64,000 nucleotides of DNA, from assembly GCA_035041965.1 (NCBI GenBank), contig JAPYMA010001677.1, forward strand, positions 355,741-419,740. Reading direction: 5' to 3'. The notes beneath the pieces were generated by a model. The model saw only the letters and a program-made list of their open reading frames with translations. It was not told where the DNA came from and searched no databases. Shown here one piece after another: positions 37,101 through 49,400 of this stretch (position 1 is its first letter; each line of letters starts with the position of its first letter). The DNA comes from Anisakis pegreffii (Eukaryota > Nematoda > Chromadorea > Rhabditida > Anisakidae). Position numbers and translations under genes: made by a program.

Positions 37101-40100
37101 GATGTGGAAGAGAAGTTTCATTGAGTCGAATAATAGTTTCAGGAACGAATTTTAGGTGATGGAGCACATCAATATAAACCTCATTTGTGAATACTTCCTC
37201 AGTAATACAATTTTCTGAGTAATGCATTTGAGGAAAATGATTGAAACTATGAAATTTCAATAGAAACAATAAATAAGTTGTTTGTTCAAAAATATAACGC
37301 ATCACTTGATAAATAACTATTTTTGGTTTATCATTCGGTAAATATTATCAACAGTCACAATGATATAACTGATGCAGTTCACAAAAAAATTATTGGTCAT
37401 AATGAAATTAACGATGCCATCAACAGAAATATTTCTGATAAATTTTCGTGCATTCACTAAGCCTAAGCCGAACACTTCTTCACTATTGCTTTATTCGAAT
37501 GTATTGATGATGATTCATTGAAAATCAACACTTTATCATCAATACCGATGATAATGCAAGAAATACATCGTTCGAATGTGCATTATTATTTTATTGTATC
37601 AGCAGCAGTTTGAAGGATACAATTATCACGCACTGATAGACGTATCCATGCTTTTCACAGCTGATGCTGATGTGTTTATCATCGAAATTTTCCCATAAAT
37701 ATGATTGCTGACGATTGATCAAACGTCTTCATTTAAATTCTCATATTTTTCAGCTATTAAGCAGTTAGGTGTTTGATTGATTCATTTGTAGTCAACGATG
37801 AACGAGTGATTTCATCAAATGGAACCCATGATTTTTATCAGTTCTTACGTTCAGTTAGCACTGAGATGGGAATGAACTGAGACGTTTGCGCGATGTCATC
37901 ATATTCTGTTTCTAGCAAGCTTGCATTTGAATTGGATTTATGTGTGTTTTTGATGTGTATGTGTGTATGCTCCAAGCTATGCATACCATACGCACTTCTC
38001 AAGGGATTCGTTCGCTCATGCAAGTGAATAAAATTTTAAAAACCCACATAAATTTAATGGAGTACCCATCGTTAATTGCTGATATTGCTCTCTTTGTTTG
38101 GTATTCTCCACAAAATGAATAAATTAGACGCAACGATTGCGATTTGTCATTTTTACTGTCCTTTCTTTTCGTCCTTTATTGATAATTCATCGTTAATGTT
38201 TGTGTATATGGTTTTGCTTGAATCGATGCTTGTTGATCACGTTAGGCGCATGGAATAATAGATGATGAGTGCTCTCCAATGGATTGATTCTCCTTTGGAT
38301 TAGTTCTTTCTATGGATCAATTCTTTGGCTAAGTCAAATAAGTTTAAAAAAAGACCTACTTTCATCAGACGATGCATAATGAGACTGGAAATCCGCTCAT
38401 AGCAACAGTCCATCAGACAGGCCAATCTGCCAGCTTTAAATTTTTCATACACATTTCATTGTTATATGCGATAACATTTTAACAGTACAGCATTACATGC
38501 AGCGGTAATTATCGTCATATAGCTTCCTTCCTCGGCATTCAAGTAAATTAGTGCATGTTCACCTGGTGACCGTTATTCGCTCTTGGTGCCGTCAATGAAA
38601 TCAGTTTGGCGTGACGTAATCAATCATCACGAGCCAATGAATTAATTCAGTTGGTTTGATAAACTACCACACTGACAAAAGTACACGGAATCATCACCGT
38701 TATCATTAGACTCATGCCAAGAACGCATTCATTCAAGCACACGCAACTGATATGCTCATTATCGTTGATGAATAAGAATCTCTGAACGAATCAATCGCAT
38801 GCATGAACAATAAATACTTTTTTGAGCGTATCACAAAGGTGCTTAAGAATATGCACGCATCGGATGGATATTGATAATTGTGGGTTGTGTTCATTTCATG
38901 ATTACAAATCATTTTACTTGACATTCAATTCGAATTGCAGCGGATGGTAGCCGTTTAATTGAAGAAGCATTGCTCAGAGGATCATTCAGCTATTAGCAGC
39001 CGTGTTGTCCTGTTGAGTTTGCTTCACGCATTTCATTCACACTCGTTCCTCACAGAGACCGGCCTGCTTTGAATTTTAAGCACGTCTCCATTTGTACCAG
39101 CTGCTATTATAGCATCTGTTCATCACGTACCGCTCAGTGATGAACATTCGATGGTAGGTCAGAATTATGCCTTAACATGCACTTAGGTTCAGAGGTGATG
39201 TTCGTTTTTTTAGAGAATCTTAGCTTCAGACTAAAATTCATCACATTGTGTATTTGGCAAAAAGGAGCGTACTCAAGAGACGCATGATAAAACTAGTCGA
39301 AACATGAAAATTCGAGGTAAAACGTCGAGAGTATTAAGTGAATTTCGTTCATTTTCATGCTGATCATGAATCGAACGCTTATTTTCCATTGTTGGAATGA
39401 AGTTTTGTTTTAAAGGTATCATTTGTTTTTTTGTGTAGTTTGGTTAATAACATTGTTATTCGAGTCATTCAATGAGTATGCATGGAACAACATCGACTAG
39501 TATAGTGGGAACAGTGAGAGTAACTAATCAAGTAATCCATAATCAAATTTGCATATTTAGTTGTTCATTAAATAGTCCATTCCTTCCAGTGAGCAGTCAA
39601 TAAAAACTAACGATTTGCCATTCAGTTGATGTGCTATAGTTTCAGTCCGTTTTTGTTCACAGAATTCAACAAATTATCCATCGGAATTGTTGCAACTAAT
39701 CGATGATCTCTTAAATAAATATTCTCAGTCAAGCAAATTTATTAAACAGCTTCCTAAAAAAATGACTTGGAAGAATGAATGGCGAATATTTGTAAAACTG
39801 ATATAGTTACAAATTTAGAAACTCCTGATAAATTACATTATGAATTTAGATATGCTTAAGTATTCTTCAAAAAGTTTTCTCAGAAAGTTGTACAATCAAG
39901 CTGACTGCCGATGTACCGCCTCCTTCAATCGGTTGCAGCATATCCAGCATCGACAGCAGTTGTTCAAATGCTCTGCTCGTTGCTTGTCTCTTTGCCCATA
40001 GATAGATACTCACTGCGTTTAATAATCTGCGTCCTTCTTTACAGTACACCGCAGAAACTAGTGCATGTAACTATACGGATATATGCTCTTACATATTGGT

Positions 40101-40993
40101 AACTGTGTGGTTTTCGGCACAGATATTCATGAATGATCCCGCATTCAACACCATCACAATGAATTCTCGTATAATACGATGAAAAGTTTCATATTTATAT
40201 AACTTTCAAATGGTTCAAACGGTTAAATTAGTAAAAGTTGCTTTACTTAGTGCTTCGCTTCGAAAAAAATTGTTTGAATTGCTCGTAAATTGCATTCTTT
40301 TCAAATACATGATGAGCAAACCATGTGAAACGAAACTGTATACAAATTATAGTCGAAGATCAAAGTTAGTCAAGAATTAACTTTTGACTTGAGTGCACAA
40401 TTTAATTATGAAGTTTCTGAGCAATTTATAGCTAAGAATCACGTCGAACTGCAAACGTTTTGCGTGAATCATTTCCACTGATACAATCCGATCGCTACGA
40501 AGGATTAAAGTGAAAACACAATTTGCACTCAGCAATTTGATATTCTCACCGGATTCGAATCATTTTCTGTCGAAGTTAATTTCTCATTTGAATGTCAACG
40601 AAGCCCCAACGAATACGTATCTCTTCCCGATCGTATTTTCCAATTTCGGATATCTAACAATTAGTCTTAAGTGGCTCAGATCGTGTTCGGTTGATTTTTT
40701 GTTTAAAACCATAAAATTTGCATAATGGCATTCGATGTGCACAAAATGAATTCGTTGTTTTCGGTTGTTTCCAATGAGTTTTAGGAACCAAGATTTCTTC
40801 GCTATCCTGTTAATAGCAATTATGACTACGAAAAGTTCATTGAAGGAATTCGATATGGGCATTTTTGTTCAGAATCGTTCAAGAGAAAAGAATCGGATGG
40901 CTTGCGATTGCTTGCAAATTCATTTCAATCTACGTATGAGCAATGAGAATTAATTTTTCTTTGATGATTCTCAATGAAGCATCAAACAAAAAC

Positions 40994-41603
40994 ATTGGAT
41001 TGTCTCGAGATGGTCATAAGCTCCATTGATTCATGAACGGTGTATCGCTCCATGCAACGATTATATATTTTCATAGCTTTTCGAAATGGATCTTGGTCGT
41101 CCGAAGAAAAGAGAAAATCTTTGAAATTATTTCTTCTCTTACCATTATCAACTTCAAAGTCAATTCCATCAATGCTCATTGATGGATTTGACTATACCTT
41201 CTCAACGAACTGCGTTGCCAATCGAAACCTTTTCGAATGGACTTATTTCGACATTCGCTTTGAATTGTACAATGGATTGACGGCCATAGCAATGATCCAC
41301 AGTCAGCACTGAATCGGGCAACAAACCTTTCCCATCCCTCTCCTCTCAAACCAAATGTCTTGAACTTTTGCTTTTCCGAATTCCGGTATGCTTATCGCCA
41401 TTCTATAAACTGCTTTCTGCAGCTTTTGGGATGGTCGAGAAATGCATGTTTCGCCACAAAATATATAAATTTAAAACCAATTTTGCTTATTCTACGTACT
41501 GTAATTGACCTTTCCTGTAATTTCTGTCGAGCATACGACCAAGTAGCATTACGTTGAATGCAAACTTATGCTCACACCATTTTTGGAATGTGTCGCAACT
41601 TTC
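40994..41603 (-). CDS. Candidate M13 (neprilysin-like) peptidase N-terminal exons, partial
   Basis: Two minus-strand exons fit together in phase: 41510-41603 (after TGCAG, ending at G then GTCAAT) and 40994-41151 (after TTTGAAG). The first encodes ESCDTFQKWCEHKF, reminiscent of the Cys-rich start of M13 metallopeptidase ectodomains. The second encodes DPFRKAMKIYNRCMER, like the conserved Lys/Ala...Tyr...Cys segment that follows about 60-70 residues later in that family. The spacing here is about right. No zinc motif (HExxH) was found downstream in the window, so the gene is either incomplete, diverged or broken. Identification is tentative. It is transcribed away from the neuropeptide gene, whose first exon begins about 95 bases away on the other strand. 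Confidence 0.35.
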
Positions 41604-41698
41604 CTGCATCGCTGACCAACAGCATACCAATGCAGTAAATGATCGATCAGTTTTCAGTTAAACAAACTTCATCGAGCACACATACTCACATTTGCAGT

Positions 41699-42726
41699 AT
41701 GTTCCTGCGGTGTGCAATCCTGATATCTCTCATTAGTGTCCATCTTTCGGTTCATTCGGTTTCCGCTCAGGACCCATGGCAATTCCAGTTGATACGAAAT
41801 CAGATACCAAACTTGGTAGTGCATTTTTTGTCGAATTTTATCTGAACAATTAAAGAAAATTTAGCAAATTCGTTCTTCACTTTTCGTTGCAGTCAGAGCG
41901 ATGAAAGTCTCATAAACGTAGAGTGCTGAAATGGCAAAGTACATTTTCGTGAACTCTTTGCAAGACAAAGTTGAAGTCACGAGTTTCAGGTGAAGCGATT
42001 TTACTCGTGGGAAGAATCGAAGCGATCGTCGTCAAACGAAATTCAACTTCCATCAGAATTCTCGAAGAGAAAGTGCGTTTGTTTGTCCTTCATTCCTCAG
42101 AAATATATCATCAAGCATTCAAATCCAATTTGATAACTCTTTTGTTGTAATTTTTTTCGCTGAAATACTTTCAGACGACCGTTACATTTCCTCATTTCCT
42201 CGCTACGGATTTTTCATTATCCTCTGAGCGATATTCTTTCACGTAAAATATAGGTACACTTTGTTGATTCATTTCAATTGACTTCCTAATGATTCGTTCC
42301 ATATTTTTCAAACGTGAACGCTCACAGACGATACACTGTTGATAATGACACCTAAAATAATTAGTGCTAATAATAATAATACTAATAATAACGCCAACAT
42401 TAATAATGATGACAGCAGTGATAATAATGAATAGCAAAAAAATTTTTTAGATTTTATGTTTGATATGACACAGAATTATTTGTGTAAGTGATCTTCTTAG
42501 TGCATTGCGATCACCTTTATAAGTCTTATTCTTTTTATTGTCATATTAATCTTCATTTCTATCAAATGAAGATTATCTCTTTTATGTGATTATAATTCAT
42601 TCGAAACTTTTGAATTTTTGACTGCATTTTAGATGATTTCTTTTCAGATTCTATGCGTGGGCTGGTAAACGAGCAATGCCGTCTTCATTAATGAAGAGGA
42701 AGTTCTATCCGTGGGCCGGTAAATAA
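41699..42726 (+). CDS. nlp-43: Neuropeptide precursor, nlp-43-like (three FYxW peptides)
   Basis: Three exons, 41699-41815, 41990-42072 and 42648-42726, join in phase to a 92-residue secreted precursor. Residues 1-24 form a signal peptide (MFLRCAILISLISVHL, ending near SVSA). After a short spacer come three related peptides separated by dibasic cleavage sites: FYSWEES, preceded and followed by KR; FYAWA, followed by GKR; and FYPWA, followed by GK at the very end. The last two carry the Gly that is converted to a C-terminal amide; the first does not. The FYAWA-amide core matches the C. elegans nlp-43 product as I remember it. Processing would occur in dense-core vesicles of neurons. A TTTGCAG acceptor lies one base before the ATG, suggesting spliced-leader addition. 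The open frame extends further upstream, but the signal peptide fixes the start. Confidence 0.88.
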
Positions 42727-44221
42727 AACGAATCAGTGATAATTTGTTGAATTGTGTGTTTCGTTTATTTATGTATTAACTAGATATGTATAGCAAAAAG
42801 TCTGGAGTTGGGTTGATGATAATTGAGAATGATGAAAGATGACACGAAGTCATTTCCGTATTAATAATAATAACATTGTAGTTAGTATTCATTAACTAAT
42901 GTCACCGATAAAAACATTGTTTTCGAGTAAACATGTTTTATGATGGATCGAGCATGCACACTTTCATATATCTTTATTCAGTTTCAATTCACCTAAATAA
43001 TTCTTTTCATCGTTCAACAATCCAGTACGATAAAAGGTTCAGTTGATCTTTGCGCTCGTGAACAATAATCATGCATGTGATGAATTCTGCTGCTACACTA
43101 TGATTTTACACTACAATGCGAGCAATTCATGAAGTCAACAACTTATAGCAAGATACATATCTATTCACGTTATAATATGTATCGCGTATTTCAATGGAAA
43201 TAATAACAATGTGGAGATGGCTAGACTGCGTCATCTGTTATAAGGGGAGGGGAGAAATTTCATTAAAAATGAAAAGAAGGGAAACTGAAGAATAACGGAA
43301 TGCATACATATTTCATGTTCAATCGAAATTCAGAATGTCGCGATGCTGAGAAGTCGATTCGGTCATATTCCGACCGAACTGAAATTTCATTCCGATATCA
43401 TCACTCTTATGTAATATCCTCTAATTACAGCGAACATTGGATACAGAATATTGCATAGGAAAAATCTTCATCAGTGTGAACAGAAATGAACTCTCCTCTG
43501 ATGATGATCACGCATTCACATTGTGATTGCTTGAGGTGTTCAACGATGACAATATTGCAATACAGTTGCAGCTTTTAACTATGGGCATAGTTTCAGATTG
43601 CTTTCAATCTCTTATTCGAGAAAGTAGAAAATTACTTCGAATTTTAAATGAATTTTTTTTGCTGAAAAAGTAATTACGACTAAATGCGACCCACTCGATG
43701 AAGAAGTAATTACGAAGTATTGGGTATTTCAGATACCTCTTTAACAATGCTGAGTGCATTCTGATCACAACACTGCAACGTTTGTATTCGTGGCTAAAGG
43801 TAATGCTGAAATATTTCCTCATACATTATAACAGTGGTTGGTGTATAATGCTTCATTGAATCTCCTAATGTCCGTTCATCTGAATGCATTAGATCCCTCG
43901 ACTACGAAATGCGAAAATCCGGCTACACATACACATACGTAATCCATGAATTTATCCATCAATTGGTTTATTTCATCAGTTCAGTCAATATTTCAGTCAT
44001 TGTGTCATTTGGATTTGGTCAAATAAAAACGGAATGCTTTTGAGCTTCAACCGATATCGCTACTTGTTATTACTATTGTCATTGTAAGTATTCAATCAAA
44101 CTCAATGTTTCACTCGTACTACAGGAATCGGATGCAATTTGTGCTATTGAAACAATTCAATAGATTCGTCGATGAACGGTCTCATTGTGAATCTGACTAA
44201 TTGTGATCTCAAAAAGGAACG
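42727..44221. other. Spacer without a supported gene
   Basis: About 1.5 kb of AT-rich sequence between the neuropeptide gene and the coiled-coil gene. Only short unrecognised open frames are present. Confidence 0.5.
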
Positions 44222-45271
44222 ATGGCAATAAATACGACAAAAGGCGTGGAAAAGCAAAGTTTGATGAGGGAACTGATTTTGATTGAAAGTGAGAAATTGC
44301 GAAGGATGGAAGAAAGAGTGGAGGAGCTGAGACGGGAGCGGAATCGTCTTCGACAAATCACTGATAATCTGCAAACTGATCGGGAATCGTTCGTTCTCTT
44401 TCTTTCAATTCGTTTCACTTCGAATCTCATTTGCAGTCCAAAACAAAATCATACAATTTGAACAATCTATAGTATCTGATGATTCAACACTCACTAATTA
44501 CCAATCAATTCAAATAAGCGAGAGCATCAAGCACGCAAGATTCTAAAATTTCCAAGCATCAATGATTCTAGAATTCATTTTCAAAGGAATTATGAATTCC
44601 AGGTATCACCCTCGGCTAAAAGTTCTTTTAAAAATTTTTCGATGGTATTGTTTGTTAGTAATGGAGAACTGTTTGCTTGTACAAACTCCTGATCCTGTCA
44701 CTAAACCTCTAGTTCTACTTTAGGTCAAATTGATAAGGTCATACTCAAATTTACCAAGTCAATGTAATATCTTATTGAAGAATGCGTATTACATATACGA
44801 TTTCAGATGTAAAGCTCTATCTGTTACGCAAAGCATTCAGTTTGCAACGATTAACCCCACATCTAGCTGATAGTCTAATATTTTCATACGACCACATCTT
44901 CAGAAAGAAATACAGATAGAAATGAGATTCAGTGTTTTTACTAATGCTATCCATAATAATATCCGTTGAATCCGGATGGTTCAGAAGGTTTTATTTGAAA
45001 ATTGATAGAACTTTGCAGTGTTGTTGATCTTTTCAGTACAGCGAATATGCTGAAAGCAGTACAAATAATGCAAGAGAATATTCCGCTCCAGAAAGCACTG
45101 ATCGATGCGGTTGAATCCAAACGGCTAATGACACAAACAAGAAAACTTATCGAAAACAGGATGGAACGAGCACTTTCAACTGCCACGCTAGACAAACACC
45201 TCGAATCGTTGCAGTTGGAACGTAAAGCCAAGAATATTGTTGCTCAATATCTCATGAATGATTCTGCTTGA
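44222..45271 (+). CDS. Small coiled-coil protein (two exons, about 133 aa)
   Basis: Exons 44222-44388 and 45037-45271 join at phase 2. The first starts MAINTTKGVEKQ and is dense in Glu, Arg and Leu (ESEKLRRMEERVEELRRER). The second begins after GATCTTTTCAG and continues as a helix-forming, charged sequence (LEsLQLER-type heptads) ending in LMNDSA and TGA. Almost the whole protein reads as coiled coil with no membrane segment or signal, so it is probably an intracellular subunit of a larger complex. I cannot assign a family. The donor (ATC then GTTCGT) is weak, so an extra small exon between the two is possible. It lies 1.19 kb upstream of the Tudor gene in the same direction, too far for a typical nematode operon. 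Confidence 0.6.
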
Positions 45272-46460
45272 AATATTATCCGACGTTTTCCTCAGTTGAT
45301 TGTTCTTGAATTGGTTGCAGTCGTAATTAGGAAGGTAAATAAAAAAATTAAATTTCATCTACTTGTTTTTCGTTCAACATCATCATTATAAGAGTCTTTA
45401 CTGATGTTCATGGAACATTTACTTCCAGCTGCTAATGTTTCGCTCAAAATGCTATTTGCTGAAGTTTCACTTTACGAACACGAAAATTAACGATGAAGGT
45501 TCGTTTAACACGATCCACATTTCACTGCGACACATTACAATATCGTAAAGTTTCATCGCCCATTATTTGTTCATGGAATACAATATGAAAATTCCTTAGT
45601 TTCCACTTGTTCAATCGAGTCATCCTAAAAATTTGTCCTTACATAACATTCTAAGCTTAGGAATGATGGTTAACGCATTTCTAAGGCTTCAACCTTACAA
45701 TTAATTTCAATTAACCATGGATAAATATGTAAGAATCTCACTATTATTAGTGAAGTTTTGGTGTTGTTATAATAAGATCTGAATAGATCACAAATTTGCG
45801 GTTCCTAAAGTGAATAAATTTTAGACGAACTGTGGTGTATGCAAATTTTTCGTAGTGGTAGTAGTTATTATTTGTTAATTAGTGAGCGATAATCGTTCGA
45901 TTAATTAGTGTTTGTTGTAAGTTGAAAGGTGTGAGGCTGGTTTTGTTCGTAAGTTTGAAGTGGTGTTCCGCACGGGTGGGACATTTTGCATGAGGTTAGT
46001 TTTCGAGTAATGCAGATAGATATGTTTATGTTTTCATTTCGTTTGGAATACGAGTTGTTTTGAACGATACATGGAGATTTTGTCATATTGATGGTGAATG
46101 CTATTTATCAGTATATTTAGTTGAATCTGATGATATTTCATCATGTCGAAATTTTCCGACATTTATTTCGCAGTGAAATGCTCCTTACGGATTGTTAAGA
46201 GTCCCGTTAGGGAGCGAGGGTTGATGAGCGTATATGAGACCGGTTATTTGATTGAAAGAGAGCAAAACAAAGTGTTCTCAGCTACCTCATAACAATTTCA
46301 TAATAATTAAAGATGGCCACATTGATTTGCCTTAAGTGCACGGCACTGGGCATTGGTACGCTTTATGCCAAACTGATGAAATCTTAGCAATTGCAGGGTG
46401 TAAAGTGTTATTAAGCCATTGTACGGTGAATAAGTGTTTTATGTGAGTCATTCAGTTATA
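45272..46460. other. Spacer upstream of the Tudor gene
   Basis: About 1.2 kb, no supported gene on either strand. The acceptor-like ATTCAG five bases before the Tudor-gene ATG could be a trans-splice site. Confidence 0.5.
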
Positions 46461-49400
46461 ATGACTACCGAATCAGTGACAGCAACAGTTGACACGAAGA
46501 AGAAACGATGTGCCCATGAAGTATCACCCAACAAATCGGTATTAAGCAACACTTTTTCCCATTTCATACCTTACTCACCATCTCCTATGCCCTGCCATCG
46601 CATCGCACGTGTGTCGAGACTTATCGATGTGGATTTCTATGCAATGCGTGATATCACACTCTTGACTGATCTCTATGAAGTGAGTTGTTTTCTCTTCCAA
46701 ATATTTTTATTGTTCAACCGATTTTGTCTAATCCTGATTCAACGTCTTCATTGTTGTTTTTCGTTCAAAAATCAGTTGGTTTCATCAAGAAACTCTCATG
46801 ATTTGGAATAATTGAAGGATTATTAAGTTGTCAGTGTATCTTTTCACGGTACTGGAATTAGCCTTAAATGATCGTAAAAGATGCATCACCACTATTACCT
46901 CATTTAATCAATGTTCCAGTCAAATTCGATAGTATTCAGTAAATTTGAGTCCGAATACTCACCATTTATCCTCAATCCCCATAATTTTGATTTTCTCTCC
47001 CGATTAGTTCAAATTAATTTGAGTACGTGAAACGACCAACACGACGCATAGAAGTTTCTGAAATGTTGGATAGTCAGTGTGCTGATTTGCCGTGTATCGT
47101 TCGCACGCCGAGGCCTGGCAAAAAAGAAGCTCGTCTTTATCGGTTCATTCTCTTCACTCATTTTTGGTTTAATTTGTTCCATCGTTCAAAATTTTTCTGA
47201 GCGGCGGACGCTAATCTCACAAGTTGAAGACACAAGACAGCCTAGATCTGAGCCGGGACCTTACGTTGAAAATTGATAGAGAAATATTTCGGAATGATAC
47301 GAACGTGCGAGTGTTTTCAACAAAAGAGAAACGCGTGAAGAAGTGTTTAAATTAGTGGTTGTCAGCCTTTTTTCCCTTTCGCATCCCCTAAAGAATTTTA
47401 ACTTGTCCTTGCGGCCCTTACAGCAATACTTAAAATGTCCTCGCACCTCTCGCAATACCCACCCTGTATCTCTCATCCATTATACGGAGCATTCAAGTAC
47501 ATTCGCTCGAAGATACTTTTTGCGATGCTCTATTCGTATTTATTCGTTGTCTGAACGTCATCTCTTTCATCAACTATTTTCATTTTTGCATTTGATAAAA
47601 TTTGTCAAGTTTATTTGCACGAGTTCAAAACTTCGTGAATTGAGGGCATTAGCAAGGCAGTTTGATCCGATGCGAGGCACGTGTATTGCATATCTGATAG
47701 ATTACGATCAGTCGGTGGAATGCGATATGTTAGCTGTTTTTGACATATGTGAGCAGGCAAGAACCACTTCATCATTCGTATATTCCTTCATTTAACGGCG
47801 ACTGAAATGACTTGAAATAAAAGCTGAAAAGTGATATTTGAGGAGTGAATAAATCCGTTTCGGTTCCACAGATCTCTTGAATCTGTAGCAATTGTCGTTG
47901 CGTTTGATATCGTCGATTCGTCTCGAAGAATGTTTTGGTGTATGTTGACTGTTTTTTTCAGCCATCCGAAGTACGCGATATGCCAATGGCATCATTTTTC
48001 TTCAAGGTGGTCAGAAGTACGATTGGAAAGCGGAGTGTGTCTGTTGGAGAGCAGGTGAAATTTTGAATGCGATAGTTTAGGGTAATCGTGAGGCTGTTGA
48101 ATCTAGAGCTTGAATCTAATCCCGGAATTCGTGTGAATCCATACGTTCTGCGTTAATATTCTATGGTTTAGACCAGTGGTTCACAATCTTATTTCTTCTC
48201 CGAACCCCCTATAAAACTCTAAAATCTTCTTGCACCTCTCAAACGCTCACTCTGTATCTCTCATCCAGTAGTGAGTATCTGTTATGTAGATAAGTGTGGA
48301 CCATTAGAGTACGTTCGAGCGTTTTCAAAAATATACATTGAAGTCCACCCTCGTCTACTTTACGCACATGTAAGCGTTGAACTTCGTCCTCGCCTACTTT
48401 ACTGGAAAAAAATAAAACCTTATCTTGCACCCCCTCGAATACCATCTCACACACATTGGGGGTGCGAGCACTCCCGCTTGAGAAAACACCCTGCTTTGAA
48501 CTCAGTTTGATAATCAAATGAGAGTTGAGATATAATTAAATTGAATTACTGATAGTATATCACTGATTAATTGAAAGTGAAGTTGAAATGTATTGAAAGT
48601 ATTCAGCTGCATCAAGACGACCAATACAGTGTTTGCATTCTATCGAAGCAACAGAACGGATCGTTCTCGGGTACAGTATGGACGAGCACTAGTCTGCACA
48701 GCAGCAATCCAAGTACGAATATGATCTCATCGTCGCGAAAACAAATCGAAGCAGATGAACAACGAATGGGAATGCAGAAAAGGTTGAAAATTGAAGGCGA
48801 TCAAGCGACCTTACGTCGTATGGAGGCTGAACTCAAAGAGCGAGCTGAATTGTTGCGTAAAGAACGCGAACAGTTCGAGATTTCGAAGTTGGTTGTTCGA
48901 GCGTTGATTATAACCTTCAATTATCTTTTTATCATGAGCTTCATCTCGTGTCAACTGAGCTATATGGCCACATTGATGTGTTGGTTTCAAGGAGGAATCG
49001 CTCACAAGAGTTATCGCTGGTGACGATGCAACTTCAAGTGGCGAATATCTCGAAGAAAGTCGATACAATCGCAACAAGTGGATTACCGGTCGGTGCTTTG
49101 GTGAGTTGATTGAGTTTTAAAATCTTGATTTTCGACTTTTTGGTTCGTTTGCGTCAGTTTTTTCAGTCACTATTATACTAGTAATCAAGTACTCATCCGG
49201 TAATCGGCATGTCAATCATCGGAGTTTGAACAAACCTGGATTTCTATGAACCTTTCGAAACAAGCTTCATCAAAATGTTTCGATGCATCTTTGATATGAA
49301 CGGTAGTAGTAGTGCAAGTTAGTGTGATATTTGCAGTGAGCTCGGTTGGTTCGACGAATCGAATGATAATGATATGAATAGTGATATTAATATGATAAAA

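Larger units (their letters stand above)
31949..40993. other. Long region without a supported gene
   Basis: About 9 kb of AT-rich DNA. The left end must hold the transporter promoter. I find a MITE-like element (32271-32389), a near-perfect hairpin (32921-32979) and a 37-base direct repeat (34081-34117 and 34807-34843). Open frames are short. The most protein-like is 36406-36651 on the minus strand, in which a good donor (GTAAAG after CCAATAG) ends the credible part, but I could not connect it to other exons or recognise it. The right end may contain further exons of the M13-like candidate. Confidence 0.45.
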
